From Trogon surrucura (taxonomy: Eukaryota > Chordata > Aves > Trogoniformes > Trogonidae), in the NCBI GenBank assembly GCA_020746105.1, contig CM036618.1, positions 6,704,501 to 6,768,500 of the forward strand: a stretch of DNA of 64,000 nucleotides, in the 5' to 3' direction. Positions within the stretch are counted from its first letter, which is position 1. Each line of letters begins with the position of its first letter. Shown piece after piece: positions 1-12,852 of this stretch. The notes under the pieces were generated by a model. That model saw only the letters and a list, made by a program, of their open reading frames with translations, had not been told where the DNA came from and did no database searches. The position numbers and the translations under genes were made by a program.

Positions 1-3000
1 AACCCCTAAGAAATAAGTCCTTCAGCATTTAACCAGGACCGAGAGAGGCCCTTTTGCAGCAAATGCTGGCCCGACGGGATCATGAGAATAGAAGTATAAA
101 TTTAAAAGAGACTGGTTCGGTTATCTAGTCCACCGTATTACAGGCAAATGTACACTGGTGGTAAGTACAGATGTGTCTGCAGAATGTTTGCCACCCAGGC
201 CACAACATATTGTATCTCCCAGCCCCCTGTAGCCATCTGTAACAAAAGATCAAGAGTAGCAGCTGAAATGTGTCCCAGAAGAAAGAAGACTCAATGGGCT
301 GCCAGTGGCCTTGGTCAAGAACAACAGAGACGGGGTGAGACTGAGCAGAGATAGAGACGGGGGTAGCAGACAGCGTTCCCCTCTTTGAAGGGTCCTTTGT
401 TCAGCCAAAAATGGCCTTGAAGAACATCCTGGCTCCGAAAACATCCCCCCTCTTCTTCGTCCCCTGTCAACACAAGTTGCTGATGTCTGATCACTTTTTG
501 AGCTCATGCAAACATTTCTCTTGTACTTAATCTTGCAGCACAAGCCCTGCAGATTCACTGCATGTTTTGTGCATGTCTTTCCCTTTATTTTTTTTTTTTC
601 CCAATCTTCCACTTCATAGTTTCATGTGGTGCCTTTGTGGTCTGGACCTGGAAGACAGTTTGCCTCAAAGGAAGCTTTTCTTGGTAGATTTTTAGTCTTA
701 ATAGCTCCTATGTCCTTGCGCTCTTTTCAGTATTGCCCATGTAGCAGTGCTCATGTGGTCCCACTTTCCTGCCTGTGGAATGGAAATGTGATAGTGTACG
801 ATATCGTCTAATATATATGGAATTATGAAACAGAGGAAATCCCACCGTGTTCTGGTATTCCATGCCAATTAACACAAGAGTTTTATGTCTCTGAGCAGAT
901 GTGTCACTATAACAAGGACCTGGATTTTTGTCTTGCCTTGAAACATTTATTTTTGTCTTTAAACTGGGTCCCAAACTGAACTATTGGAAACTTAGAATAA
1001 GATACTTGTAGAAATTTTTTTTATTGTGAATGTGGAAAATATTTTGAAATATTCTGTTTGTTTGGGCTGTTTCAACACTAAACTGTATGTACCGTTGTTC
1101 TCCACTCACCTTGTAGAAATTATTTTCTTCTGGTTGTTTTCTTGCTGGCTGGGTCTCCTTGTTGGAGTGATTCTCCGTTACTTCAGAACGGATGTGCAGA
1201 TCTCAACATGCATGTGTAACTCCAGCTAAAGCAGATTCGTGTCAGGCTGCCTTGGCCCACCATAGTTTTAATTTTCAGATCATATTGACCCCAAGTTAAA
1301 TGCTTTCCTTCAGCTCTCCCGAGAAAAAAAAGGAACCATTTCAAGAAAATCAAGCTTTTTCTAGGGGCGACACTGTCTTTGTACAAAACAAATCTGATAT
1401 TAAAAAGAAAACCAAAACAAAACCAGAATTGGAAATTTATGAGTGGCTCTATTTTCCCATTCTCTTGATTTGATGTGAATGCTGTGGAGCTATCCTGTTA
1501 TATCAAAAAGGATGCCATTTGAGTCTGTGGGAAACAGCGATGTTTGAATTCAGCATTACATTAATAAAGAGGTTTTTCTTCTGCATCTAGTCAGTATTAG
1601 CCAGCCTGCCAGCTAGTCTAACAAGGTGTGAGACAAGCCTCGTAAAATTAGGGTGTTTTACCAAAATCAGAGTGGGTGATAACCTTAAAAATTAATCCTT
1701 ACAAAGCACTGTACAGCCTGGAGGCTGGTGGAAACAAAAGTCATGTTCCTTTCTGCTCAAAGACATGTAAAACTGACATTGTGCACCTGATTTTATAGCA
1801 GTTTGTAGGATTTACAAGATGTACTGCAAGTAGCACTTGCTAAAACTATATAGCTCAAGACATTTGGAGAAAAAAATATCTCCAAGAGTGGGGAAGAGCA
1901 GTGTTACCTGGTTAGGAACGACTCTCTGGGATGCCTTGGTGGGATGAATAAATGCTGGTGTGGTTTGGTTGTCAAATGCAATGGTAGCAGCAGAAGGTTG
2001 GGGTGGTTTATAAATTAATTCATCTTTGGTTTGGACGAGAAAGACTTTACTCTTATGCTTAATGCGTGGATGTAATATTAAGAAGAGCTGAATTTCTATA
2101 AAGCTTAGGTACTGACTTGCTGAAGTATCAGCTAGCTGGTCTGAGCCTCACAAATGTGACTGCAGCGTTTATATACCTGCTGAGTGGCTTGCATTGAAGG
2201 CATCTGCAATGCCACTAGAGCTGGAGAGACTTTTCAAACATGGTATTTTTTTTAATCTGTTCCTTTTGCCAAAGGCATTTCCACAGAGGATCCTGAACCT
2301 TCCCCTTAAGTCATTCTTGCACGTAATTAAATTCAAACTTCCTGTCCCCTGGAGAGATGAGGGACACCCATCTTGCAGTGGTGCCAGCTCTTGCCAAGTG
2401 ATGCTGGTACTGGAAGAAATTATATTCCACCACCCCTACTCTGTGGTTTTACCTTTTCATTATGTCCAAATCCCACCAACCCAATGACTTGAATGACCAG
2501 AAATACTGCTGGGACAGAGCTTTGCTCATGGCCATGGGTGTCTTCAGGCCACCTGGCCCACTAGGAAAAAGACAACTTTCTCTTTAATAACAGATGGTGG
2601 TAGTGAGACATGAAAATTAGGACATATTTTTATTTGATATTGGAATATCATGAGCATCAGTTATTTTGGGAAGGAGTCCAAAAAATACTTGGAGAGAGTC
2701 TAAAACTGCAGATGAATCCGCAGGTTTATTTTATTGGGTGATTTCAGTTCTGCCAAATATTTGTAGTGTAAAGAAATCATAAAAATTGCTGGTGGTCCTC
2801 GCCTGGCGGGTACTTCTCACATATTTGAGACAGTTGTACGATCTGTGACAAGAATGTTTGATCTATTAGCTTAAAAACAAATTAGAGTCTTCAAGAGAAA
2901 TAAATGAAGTATAGATGGTAGAAATACGTTTCTCTTATCTTAGAAAGACCAGGAATTTTTGCCCCCAGGCTTTATTTGCATTTAATTATCACAGTTTGGA

Positions 3001-3849
3001 TTTCCTTTTCTGCACGCATGGAGGTTTAGTCTGTCTCGTTCCATCCTCTGTTCTGAAATAACATTAGTACCTGTTAATGATTATCATTGTCAATTATGTA
3101 TTCTGGTTACATGCACATTATAAGAAATACCAGTTTGTTTTAATAAATCTTCAAAAGGCAGCCTAAACCTGTGCCTTATCTCCTTTCTTCTTTGTAATTT
3201 ATTTATTTTTATGGTTATGATATATGAAAGACACTGCATGCTCCCAGGGACTGTGAATGGGTATCTACCCAGCACTTGAATTCTGAGATGACAGACAGAA
3301 AAGATTTTATTTAACATAGCTTTCCAAATGGACTGAGAGGGTCACGTATCTCAGAAGTACACAGTGAAAGTAGTGAGGAATAGAGAGAGGGGAAATTTAG
3401 ATGTACAGTGAACCCATAAGAGGTTTAGCTTGCCACATACATGCAGAGTATCTGATGCTCACTGTGTAGCAATTATTCTTTTTCTAACTTAAATTATTTT
3501 TTACTTGGATAATAATTTCACTGTAGTTCTGATCTGGCAAAGGACTGATTGCCTCACTTCCCGTTGACATGTAGGGAACAAGGATTGTCCCATATGACAA
3601 GGTTTGTGCTACATTTTTAAGGAGAATTTTGTTTTGACTTGTGCAAACTTGATGTTTATGTGATTTGGCCATGCAAATTTTCAGGATTATTTTCATCTGC
3701 TGGCCTGGCACCGAAATGTCCACTCCAAAAGGAATTTCTTTAACCAGTCATTCTTTATGTGGTCTTCAATTAATACACAGGAATATGCCTTTCTAACCCC
3801 ATGGGTAATGATTTTTCTGTTTGCTGCTACTGTATGTAACCTAAATGAA
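1..3849. other. No gene recognised
   Basis: No reading frame here looks like a conserved protein, and no repeat family was recognised. The sequence is AT-rich with short A or T runs, for example the T run near 587-599. The longest frames (about 70-120 codons) are low-complexity or unrelated to known domains. Part of an intron or of intergenic DNA are equally possible. Confidence 0.6.
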
Positions 3850-3905
3850 AGAGGCATTTGTATACTGTCCTTTCATCTGGGATATCAAAGCACTTTATAA
3901 ATATG
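3850..3905 (-). repeat. Tail of an ancient SINE (MIR-like/tRNA-derived type), low confidence
   Basis: The stretch contains TTTCATCTGGGATATCAAAG followed by CACTTTATAAATATGAA. This resembles the remembered amniote SINE tail pattern 'cctttcatc..aggatctcaaagcactttacaaacattaa', which is the reverse complement of the element's 3' end, hence the minus call. No A/B-box head is recognisable beside it. Identification is by remembered pattern only. Confidence 0.4.
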
Positions 3906-4851
3906 AACCAATTGGTCTGATGTGCATCCACTGAATTGTGGCCTTCTCGGAGGTGGCATGTGGTTGACATTTTGGCTGGCAAAGCACACTGAACATCAGA
4001 AACTGTTGGTTTTCTCAGATGGGATGGGCTTGGAGGTGTTGGTGTGGGGCTGGGAGTGAGACTATCTGAATTCATCTCTAACACATACCTGCTCCAACAC
4101 TGGGAAGCAACACCACTACCTACTTTATCACTAGGTGAAGTATAGGCTTGGTTAAGAGCATGGCCAAAGCATCTTCCCTCACTAATTGTAATCCAGCCCA
4201 AGACGGTGTCTGTCGAAAATTATTGCCATATAGTAAGCTGGTAAATTGCCACAAGAAAATGAGCCTGGTGGTCCCAGATTGATTTCATATGGACAGGTGT
4301 CTACACAACAAAACCACCATCATAACTGCTACTAGCTGTTGGGTTTCAGAAGGGGGGTCCAGAACTCACCAGGTGATGGTAGCACAAGTGATGCTTCTAG
4401 AGGTGGAATCTCAAGGCCAGAGAAATGAGGCTCTTTGTGTCTGTTGAGATGTTTTTTGTTGTGTGTGATCACTTCAGTTTCCTGAGCCATCAGCCAGCTT
4501 GTATGGTGTTCTCCATCACTTTTGTGGCATGTGCTTTCTCTTACCTCTGCAGAGAGGCCCTACTCCTCCCCCGCTTCTACCCTGTTAAATGGATGCAACA
4601 AAAAATTTCAATGGGGAGTGTATATTGAAGGTGTTAAGTTCAGACCACACAAGTAGTCTTTAACATCTTTGGAATGACTTGGAAAATCCTCTGGGAACAC
4701 AGGAGGTCACTGATCCCAACATCCTGCTGTTGCAGGCTTTCACTTTGCATAATCCTTTTGAAAAGCTGACTAATCTCCAAAAACGTGGACAATCACAGGA
4801 AACCTTGAAAGCCCTCTATATAAAAAAGGTGTCAAATCTGTTTTGCACTTC
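3906..4851. other. No gene recognised
   Basis: No supported gene. A 124-codon frame on the minus strand (3827-4201) overlaps the SINE tail, has a low-complexity Ser/Thr/Pro stretch and no domain, and is taken as chance. Confidence 0.55.
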
Positions 4852-4962
4852 TCTAACACCTTTCATCCAAAGCTTGTAATGAGTTTTGCAAACATGGAGT
4901 TAAGAATTTCTATGCCAGTAGGAGGGAAGAATTATCCTTACTGTATTTTGGAGGGATAACTT
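4852..4962 (-). repeat. Second ancient SINE tail (MIR-like/tRNA-derived type)
   Basis: The order of motifs is ACACCTTTCATCCAAAG, then TTTTGCAAACAT, then GTAGGAGGGAAGAATTATCC, then TGTATTTTGGAGGGATAAC. This follows the remembered pattern 'acctttcatcc..ag...ctttgcaaacatt...gtaggtaagtattatcc..attttacagatgggg' seen in reverse-complement copies of amniote tRNA-derived SINEs. It lies about 1 kb from the 3850 fragment in the same orientation. Divergence is high, so the exact family is not named. Confidence 0.45.
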
Positions 4963-6308
4963 GGGAGTCAGCAAAATTATGTAGCAAATAGCAATTCTTA
5001 TTCTTTTAGCGGCTTGAGGACATTGGCTCCAATGGAGATATTCAAGTTCATGTAACAAAATCAATTAAGCCACCAGGAATTAAAATCAACTTTCCTGACT
5101 TGCTCTTTACCTGCCTTTTAACCTCTGAGGTGTACAACAACTCAGGATTTTTCACCTGTGAGCCAGAAGAAATAGTTGCTACATTCTTTTTTTTCCTGTG
5201 AAATAAAACGTGGAGCATCATATAGCATAGTTAGGTATACTCCATGTGGCCAGGTGATTCTATTATAATGAGGAAAGACTATCAGCAGCAGGTCATAGGG
5301 TTGTTTTTTTTATCTACGGAAGGTACAGGAGAACCATCAAAGAGAGATGAGCTTCCTACATTTCCACATCATGAGAAAAATATAATTGATTTCATCTTCA
5401 AACTCATGAAAAAACACATTCCTTCTGTAGGAAGAATGAATCCTGGGAAACGTACTGTGTTGTATGTGCCAGGGAAATGTTTTGCTCACATCTCTAAGCC
5501 AAATTCTACCCTCAGTGTCATTGACTCTTTGCTGAATTTGACCTCTTTGATTTGCTAGCACGTTTTTTAAACTTAGAAGTATAATTGATGGCAGAGTATG
5601 GCCCTGGGGCTATTTATCTATCAGCAGATGATTGTATAATTGTAAGGAATATTTACAGCATTAGGAGGTGGAGAAACTAGTCCCCACAACTTCTAAGCAT
5701 CACTGCCTAGACACTGTTTCATGTTGCTGATGGTTAAGAGTACAGGTCCACCTTTGATCAACATATCTCACAGGATTTTCTTAAAATTTGTTACTTTAGG
5801 AGTTGATCCCATTCTTCTTCACAATAGATAAAAATCTACCTTTCCTTAGATTTTAAAAGATATTTAAGTTAATTTGCAAGTTTGCTAAATGAATCTAACT
5901 CTGTACTGGAAGAGGGAATGCATACACTCCTTGTCTCTCATGTAGATGCAATATTGGAAAAAGTTAATAAAATTGAGCTTGCAAACTTGTCCGCAAAACA
6001 TTTGGAGTTGAGAATTCCTGTAAGGAAGTGAAATCCAGGATACAAAAGTGTGGGAGCTGAACACTGATGCATCCAGTTGCACTGAGGAGGATCAGCCCCA
6101 AAGGTTTGCAGGACTTGCACTAAGTGGCTGGAAAGTTTGAAGGATTTTATTCGCTTCTATTTCTAAAGGAAGGAAAAATAGTGACTGGCTGTAGAGTATG
6201 TTTTCTCGGGCCATGGTTGTTAGAACATCTCATTTCATACAGTATCTCTACAGGACACATGTAAGAGATGAAATTGTGAATTCAAGAAAAATTCAAGTCA
6301 CCTGGGAA
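4963..6308. other. No gene recognised
   Basis: No supported gene or repeat. The 104-codon frame at 5244-5558 has no recognised domain and atypical composition, so it is treated as chance. Confidence 0.55.
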
Positions 6309-6623
6309 AACAGGATGAGAGAGTTGAGGCTGATCAGCCCAGAGAACAGAAGGCTCTGGGGAGACCTTATAGTGACCTACTGTGAGGGTGGTGAGGCGCT
6401 GGAACAGGTTACCCAGAGAAGTTGTGGAAGTCCCATCCCTGGAAGTGTTCAAGGCCAGGTTGGACGGGGTTTTGAGCAACCTGACCTAGTGGGAGCTATC
6501 CCTGCCCATGGCAGGGGGCTTGAAACTAGATGATTTTAAGGTTCCTTCCAACCCAACCCATTCTATGATTCTATGGCTCTATGATTCTATGGCTCTATGG
6601 TTCTGTGATTCTCTGACTCTATG
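6309..6623 (+). mobile_element. CR1 LINE 3' fragment with internal deletion
   Basis: The sequence begins with the CR1 ORF2 end (a decayed version of 'gagagagctggggctgttcagcctggagaagagaaggctc') and continues into 'gtgagggtggtgaggcgctggaacaggtt', 'gaagtgttcaaggccaggttgga' and the 3' untranslated region. It ends in a run of ATTCTATG/GCTCTATG-like octamers (about 6560-6623). About 190 bp expected between 'atagtgacctac' and 'tgtgagggtgg', near 6385, are absent. Frames around 6198-6533 are read-through of this fragment and not a gene. Confidence 0.9.
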
Positions 6624-9600
6624 AAATAGGTGGTGAGGTTTTCCTGTTTTCCGAGAGTGGCTGTCCTTACAGTGCATCAGGAAGTGGTGAAAAGATCTGC
6701 TGAATACGAGCTTTCATAATAGACTTGCTGGGCTTAGTGTAGACTCTTGGCATGGCACTGAACTTTTGATTTTCCAAAGCAGGCCTGGCCATGGATTGGG
6801 TGTTGCCTACTAATGCTCCCTTGGCCATCAGGACTGGATCTACAACCCCCTGCCCCTCGGTGCCTGGCAGACTGACATGCTCCCCATTACTGCAGTCCTC
6901 TAAGATCAGGTGCATTTGCTTTGTAGCACTCCCCAGTCATTTCTGTCACAAAAAAATACTTTCTGTGCTGGCATATGGTGCATCAGCTAAGAAGTTCATA
7001 TGAACCAGGACATTTCGGATGACAGTTCACACCTTACCTTTAGCTCAAGCTGTCGTGCAGGGAATACTCCGGCAGCCTGAGAAAAGGAGCCATGCTACAT
7101 GGTGTGCTCAGCAGGATTGGCAGATCTTTCCCCAAAATGCTAGATTTCTCTGTCATCTGCCATGGTGTGGTTGCGTATTTTTAAATCAGTTCAGTCAGTT
7201 TGCTCGTTGAGATTTTTGTTTGATGTTTTTTTCTGTGCCAGACTCACTTTTCTCCTCTCATCAGAGCCGTGCTGGTCAGAGATAGATACGGAGTTGAAAT
7301 TACTTTTCCTTAAGGTCAAGCTACAATTGCTTGTACTGGGGATGTGTGCTCATTCGGAGGGGTCCTAAAAATTGAGGAATATCTCTATTCTGGGAAATTA
7401 AGCGTCAGGCAACTTTTTCACAAGTGTAGCTTCCAAAATCCCATAGACTCCCAGCTATGTGTTTAAACACTTTGCTGATTTTGGGCCTTGGAAAGCAGGG
7501 ATAAATACCAAATTTGGGATTGTCTCTCAACCCGAATTTTCGATGTCCTGTAGGCTGCAGTGCTTGGGTTTCATTATAAATGACAACATTCAGCATAATG
7601 ACAACGTTGGTGCACGCGTCTCGGCTGACTCACAGCGCTGCTCCATATTTTTATGTTTCAGTCAAGCCCCGTCTCTAATTATAATGTCACAGGGACTGGC
7701 CAAGTGCAGTACCTCGGTCTGACACTGTACACGATGTGCTGGGCTGCGTATTTTGTTCCAAACCTCTGCTGCTATTACATTAGCTGTAGTGAAAGCTATG
7801 CAGGGATGATTTGGGGTTCTTGCAGTCATTTCCGAAGGCATATCCACTTTCCCAGTGCCCAGAGAGACTGAGCAACAACGCTGTCTTGAAACGGGCTCCC
7901 TCTCTCTGTGACAGTATAAATTGATGTCTATGGGGCAGATGTATAGATGGACACGGGGTGGGTTTTTTGGGTTTGGGTTTTTTATTTTTTTATTTTTCGC
8001 CTTGGAAGACTTAATTCTTTCCCTTCTAAGCCAGGATCCTGTGTGAGTTTGCTCATTGAGTCATTCACGGATTTCACCAACCGCACCTTGGCCCTTCCAC
8101 TTTGCCTCTTCGCCAGCCTGTCTCTCCTTGCATTCCTGATGGTGTCTGGGCTCCTTCTGACCCTGGCCTCCTAATAGTCCTGGGCTAGTGCAGACTACCC
8201 AGCTGGCTGTGTTCTCAGCTCACAGCCCTCGTTAAAGACAAAATGCCGGCTTTACAGCTCAGTTTCTTTCCATAAAGTTAATCAAGAAGCCCGCATTTTA
8301 CAAGGCAGCTGACCCTTTGGTCTTTCTTCCTTTCAACATGCTGAAGACTCCCAAGGCTGCCGGAATCCCCCTCCCTCCCCTTCTAAGGCAGTCCTGTACA
8401 TAAAGCATCTCATCCAGGAAAGAGAAGCTTCTTGGCATAGAGAAGAGCCTTTCCCGGCAAGGTGCATGTATTGTGTCCTTACAAAACGTCCTCTTTCCAT
8501 TAATTCACTTCAGTGGAGATACCTATGTATTTCTATTAGAGATTAGTCCAAACTATAAGGGTGGATCCAAGCTTACTCAAACCATGAGGCTGCTTAAAGT
8601 CAGGAGTACAATCTTGACGTGTGCTTTTTGGCTTGAGCTGCTCTCCTGTTTGCACGGCGTAACACAAAATGCATCACTACGCTGTTGGGAAAGCTGCTGA
8701 CACACACGAGAAACCAAGTGGTAAAGACTTGTCGTCAAAATCAACAAACCTGAAGGCAAACGGGAACCTGGTGGCGTGAGTAATTGTGACCCCCTGCCCA
8801 GCCTCACAGAGTAAACTTTCTCTTCGCAATAATCACAAGGTTTTAAGACCAAAAAAAAAAAAAAAAGAAAATGAATTGCAGATGAAGCGTAAAGCAAAAT
8901 TTCCCTGCATTCCTCTTACTGGGGAAGAAGAAAAATCTCCTTCTTTGGACTTCGTCTGTGTACGTCTTTGCTGTGTACTGAGCTGCAAACAGTGGCCTCT
9001 CGTTTCATTAATTGACAAACACCATCCCCTAAACATTTCCAGGCACAGTCATTTTCTTTTCTCAGGTTTACTCAGTGGTTCTTACTGAGGTTTACATGTT
9101 TCCATGCATGTGCTGAGAATAAAGTTGCCTCTACAATCTCATCTCTTGTGCTATGAGAAGTTTTGATAATGTATTTCATAAGCAACTTCATTTTCTGGGT
9201 TCTTCTCTTTTTGCAGCTATCCTGGCACTGGCTATTTACTCCTCCCTTTGCAACAAACTACCCTATTTCCCAAATACCGCAGGACTTTCTGAACTGCAGC
9301 ATTTCATTCCATTTGTCTCTCTTTTTAAGGGGCTGATCTGTCTTAAAGAAATTTTTCTCATTTAAAAATAATTTTGCTGTGGTTTTACAGTCAGCATGGT
9401 TCCCCCCCAAAAAACAAAAACAAATCCCTGCAGGCATATTTCTTCTCCTTCTCCCATGATCACACTGGCGTAATGACGTTGATGCCAATGGAATTATTCC
9501 TGTTTCACACCGCTAAATTCGAGACCGGGCTTTGTAGGATGGGACGTACTCAACACCTTCACAAAATCACACGGGGATTGAGCCAGAATCATCCATCAAA

Positions 9601-10907
9601 AGGGATCTCAAAATGCTCTTTCATCTTCAATCTCTCGAACAGAGGAATATAGTCATCCACCAGCAGGACGCAACATCCCCGAGTGTGAAATCTAGCAATA
9701 CATTCAGCATGAAGAACAAGGCAAAAGCAGCACAGAACAGCCTTTTAGGAATGTAAGCAAGGAGTACAGTGTCCAGCTGAAATTAGTGTTACTATTTGCC
9801 TCGTAGAAACGCTTGGGGAGCCCAGCCAAATTCAGGGCTCCAGTCTACTAGAGCAGCCGCAGTGAGGGCAGTCTCTGTTCCCCAGCGTTTGCAGTCCCAG
9901 TGACAAATAGCAATCAGACCGCGGGCCAGCAAGAAGTTGAGCCAGGCAGAACTAAAATATCCCTGTTGGAGTGCAGTCCCATGAGGCCAGTGTTATGTCT
10001 TACCAGAAACAAAGAGAAGAGCACATTTCCAGCCTCAAAGACTTCTCTGTCCCATTAAGGAAAACTCCAGACTACAATTAGAGAAAAAAACAAGAAAAAG
10101 AGAGGCGGCCACAGCGTGCCAGTTTGCGTCCAAAACGCAGCCTAAAAAACAAGTGGGCACGCTCCCAGGAGAAGGCTGCTAGCACCTTCTTGGGCTGATG
10201 GCTCCAGCTACCTCAGGAGGGTGGGAATGTGACCCTAGAGAGAGACCATCCCTCCCCCAAACCCCTAGCTTCTGGGTAAATATTGACTCAGAGCAAGGAG
10301 TGGCTGAATCACTCCTTCCTGCCCTGCGAGGTGTCTATCCTCCACCCAGAGAGTGTCCAAGCCCACCCTGCACCACTCAAAGTATCAGACAGGAGTTAGT
10401 ACTCGTGGTGATCAAAGGACTTGGACTCAGATGGAAAGGCAAGAGTGACTCTGTGTGGGCAGGGCTGACGTGTTTGTTTGCTCTCCGAATGGGCAAATAT
10501 CTCCTCCACTTGGTTCTTCAGGAGGACACCTGGTGGGAAGGGTGGGTAGGTGGAGGGATGAGGGACTGGGAAACTCCTAATGCTGTTTCTCCATCCTTAC
10601 CATGTGTATCACACCTCAAATCCTCTGACTGCTGGTACACACCTGAAAAAGGTATCGTGTCATACACATCTAATGGTAAAGGGACTGGATCCGTGCAATC
10701 TCTCCCTCAGGGTGTATCAAAGCAACAGTGAATTTGAGAGAAGGGATAGAAAAAAAGTCCCAACTGTCTTAGTTGCCCAACTGTTGACAGCGCAGGATTG
10801 AACCATAGGGTGAAAACATCTGGATCACATCCCTAGATTTACTCAGTTCATAATCTAAGGGTATTAGAGTAAAGCATGGGGAAGACCTGGGAGCCAAGCA
10901 GTAGTGT
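6624..10907. other. No gene recognised
   Basis: About 4.3 kb without a supported gene or named repeat. It includes an A run near 8850-8866. Short frames on both strands lack domains. Confidence 0.6.
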
Positions 10908-11140
10908 CATAGAATCATAGAATCATAGAATCATAGAACAGTTCAGGTTGGAAAAGACCCTTGGGATCATCAAGTCCAACCATTAACCCTACGCTACAAC
11001 CATTAACCCTACACTCCAAATTTGCCGCTAGACCATATCACCCAACACCACATCTAAGCGACACTTAAACACATCCAGGGATGGCGACTCAACCACCTCC
11101 CTAGGCAGTCTGTTCCAGTGTCTGACCACTCTTTCTGTCC
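10908..11140 (-). mobile_element. CR1 LINE 3' end (subtype with duplicated 20-bp 3' UTR motif)
   Basis: Read on the plus strand, it starts with four CATAGAAT-type octamers. Then come 'cagttcaggttggaaaagaccc', 'gatcatcaagtccaacc' and, further on, 'catccagggatggcgactc' and 'ggcagtctgttccagtgtctgaccactctttctg'. This is the reverse complement of a CR1 3' end. The motif ACCATTAACCCTACRCTACA occurs twice in tandem (about 10979-11018). The same doubled motif is found, in the other orientation, in the copy at 61455-61648, so the two belong to one subtype. Confidence 0.92.
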
Positions 11141-12729
11141 ACTGACTGTAGCTTTGAGTAGGTGTCATGAACATGGGTGACTATTGGCTTGTGTAATCAA
11201 ACTGGATGTAGGGGAAGGCTGAGTTCACTGTTGCAAGCACAGGTCTGGGTTTCATTTCAAGTCTGCTACAGATTTCCTAATTGGGTCACCATGCCAGCCT
11301 GTAACACAGAAATGATACGTTCCTTCTTCACTGAGCTGTCACAAGACTCAAGATTTGAAGGTTTCAAAACTGGTTGAAGATGTCCAAGAAAAAGGGCGGC
11401 ATAAGAAAGAGCATATGCTATGGATCTCTTCATATATGCTACATTACCAAAAGCACTGTATTTATGTATTTCAAAACTGGGCACTGTGTTACATTTTCAT
11501 TCCCCAGTACAAAGGCAAATACATTCCAAACAAAGCAGTGTTGTTTCAACAAAGCAAGGATTGAAATCTCTCCAGGGCTTCATTCTGTCTCATTTAGATC
11601 GGGCATAAGATCTTAAAGCAGAGTTTAGTGGTCGGCCGATCATGTTCCTCTGGGAAATGACAGAGTGGTAATTCAAAAAGAGTAGTGAAGTACAGCATTG
11701 TCTTGGTCTGCAGGACTGTTCTTCAATAAAACCAGCGGCTCACCCGGCTTACAGGAGAACATTTTGTTCCAAAGGAGCTGTGGCTCTTCAGTAAACAAAA
11801 GAATTCACCTCCGGCTAGACTTGGGTGTAAAATGAAAATGTTATTGGAGACAAAATGTCTTTGTGAAGACAGCATTTCCATGATGCCTGCCACAATTGCC
11901 TGGGCATATCTAGCCGTTGAAATGAAGGTTAAGACAAAAGGTAGATCTCCAGGGTGTTGACTCTGCACATGTTAAAAACTTCATTCAGGCTTGGGAAGTG
12001 GTTTCAATTCAGGCCAGGACCTCTGAGGTGGGAATAAGCAACCTGGGTCCTGTCTGGTCGTGGGCTGGCACTCACCTGCAGTGAGGACCCAGATTTGATA
12101 ACTACTGAGTTGAATCTTTCAGGACTTTCCCAAAAGCCTTTCCTTGGGGTAAACAAGTTCTCCCACATCTGGCACAGGAGGTTGGGAAAGAATCCCAGGG
12201 TATCTAAATAGAAAAACTTAAAAGATATGCCTCCCCTGCTCCAATTCTCCCGACAAATTCAGGATACTTCACAAACAGCAAAGATGCAGTAGGGCCATTC
12301 AGGGAAATAATTCATGTCCAGACTGGCCTAACTCAGGTGTTCAGGTATGGCCATTTCCCACCCAGATTAACTCTGTAGGAAAGATACATCCCATGCAGTT
12401 TCTCAGTGTATGAAGATGAGATAAAGCACCTCAGGCTGTGCAGTTTCAGGGGATTTTCACTACAAGTTTATTTTCCTAAAAAAAGCACCATCCCTCTGGG
12501 GATGAAACATACTGGGAAATACATGAGAATTTAATGAACTTCATGAGCTTGTTCCTACTTCTCTTGCACGCTTAAGGTAAGATCATTTTGTTGTCATGTT
12601 CAGATCACCTAGGGGCTCTTTTCTGTACAGCCAAAGTGTCCACCTTCAGCTTGATGACCAGGTTGTGGCCTGCAGACTGTTAGGCAGTGCAACAGCCAAA
12701 ATAATCTTGCAGAGACATTCTGTCTACAG
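11141..12729. other. No gene recognised
   Basis: No supported gene. Overlapping frames of 62-80 codons at 11355-11616 in two frames share no recognisable domain. Confidence 0.55.
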
Positions 12730-12852
12730 AGAGGCTGGATGTGGCACTTAGTGCCGTGGTCTAGCTGTTTTGATGATGTTGAGTCATAGACTGGACTTAA
12801 TGATCTCAGAGGTCTTTTCCAGTCTCAACAGTTCTGTGATTCTGTGATTCTT
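12730..12852 (+). mobile_element. CR1 LINE 3' terminal fragment
   Basis: The stretch reads 'gaggctggatgtggcacttagtgc', 'gtggtctag', then 'gactggacttaatgatctcagaggtc' and 'ttccagtctcaa', and ends in ATTCTGTGATTCT octamers. This is the 3' untranslated region of a CR1 subtype whose body ends 'ctggatgtggcacttagtgcc'. Only the last about 120 bp are present, as expected for 5' truncation during retrotransposition. Confidence 0.88.

Noticed and set aside
10198-10731. 177-codon open frame on the plus strand
   Set aside because: Trp/Gly/Pro-rich mixed sequence without recognisable motifs, overlapped by another open frame. No supporting promoter, splice or poly-A context.
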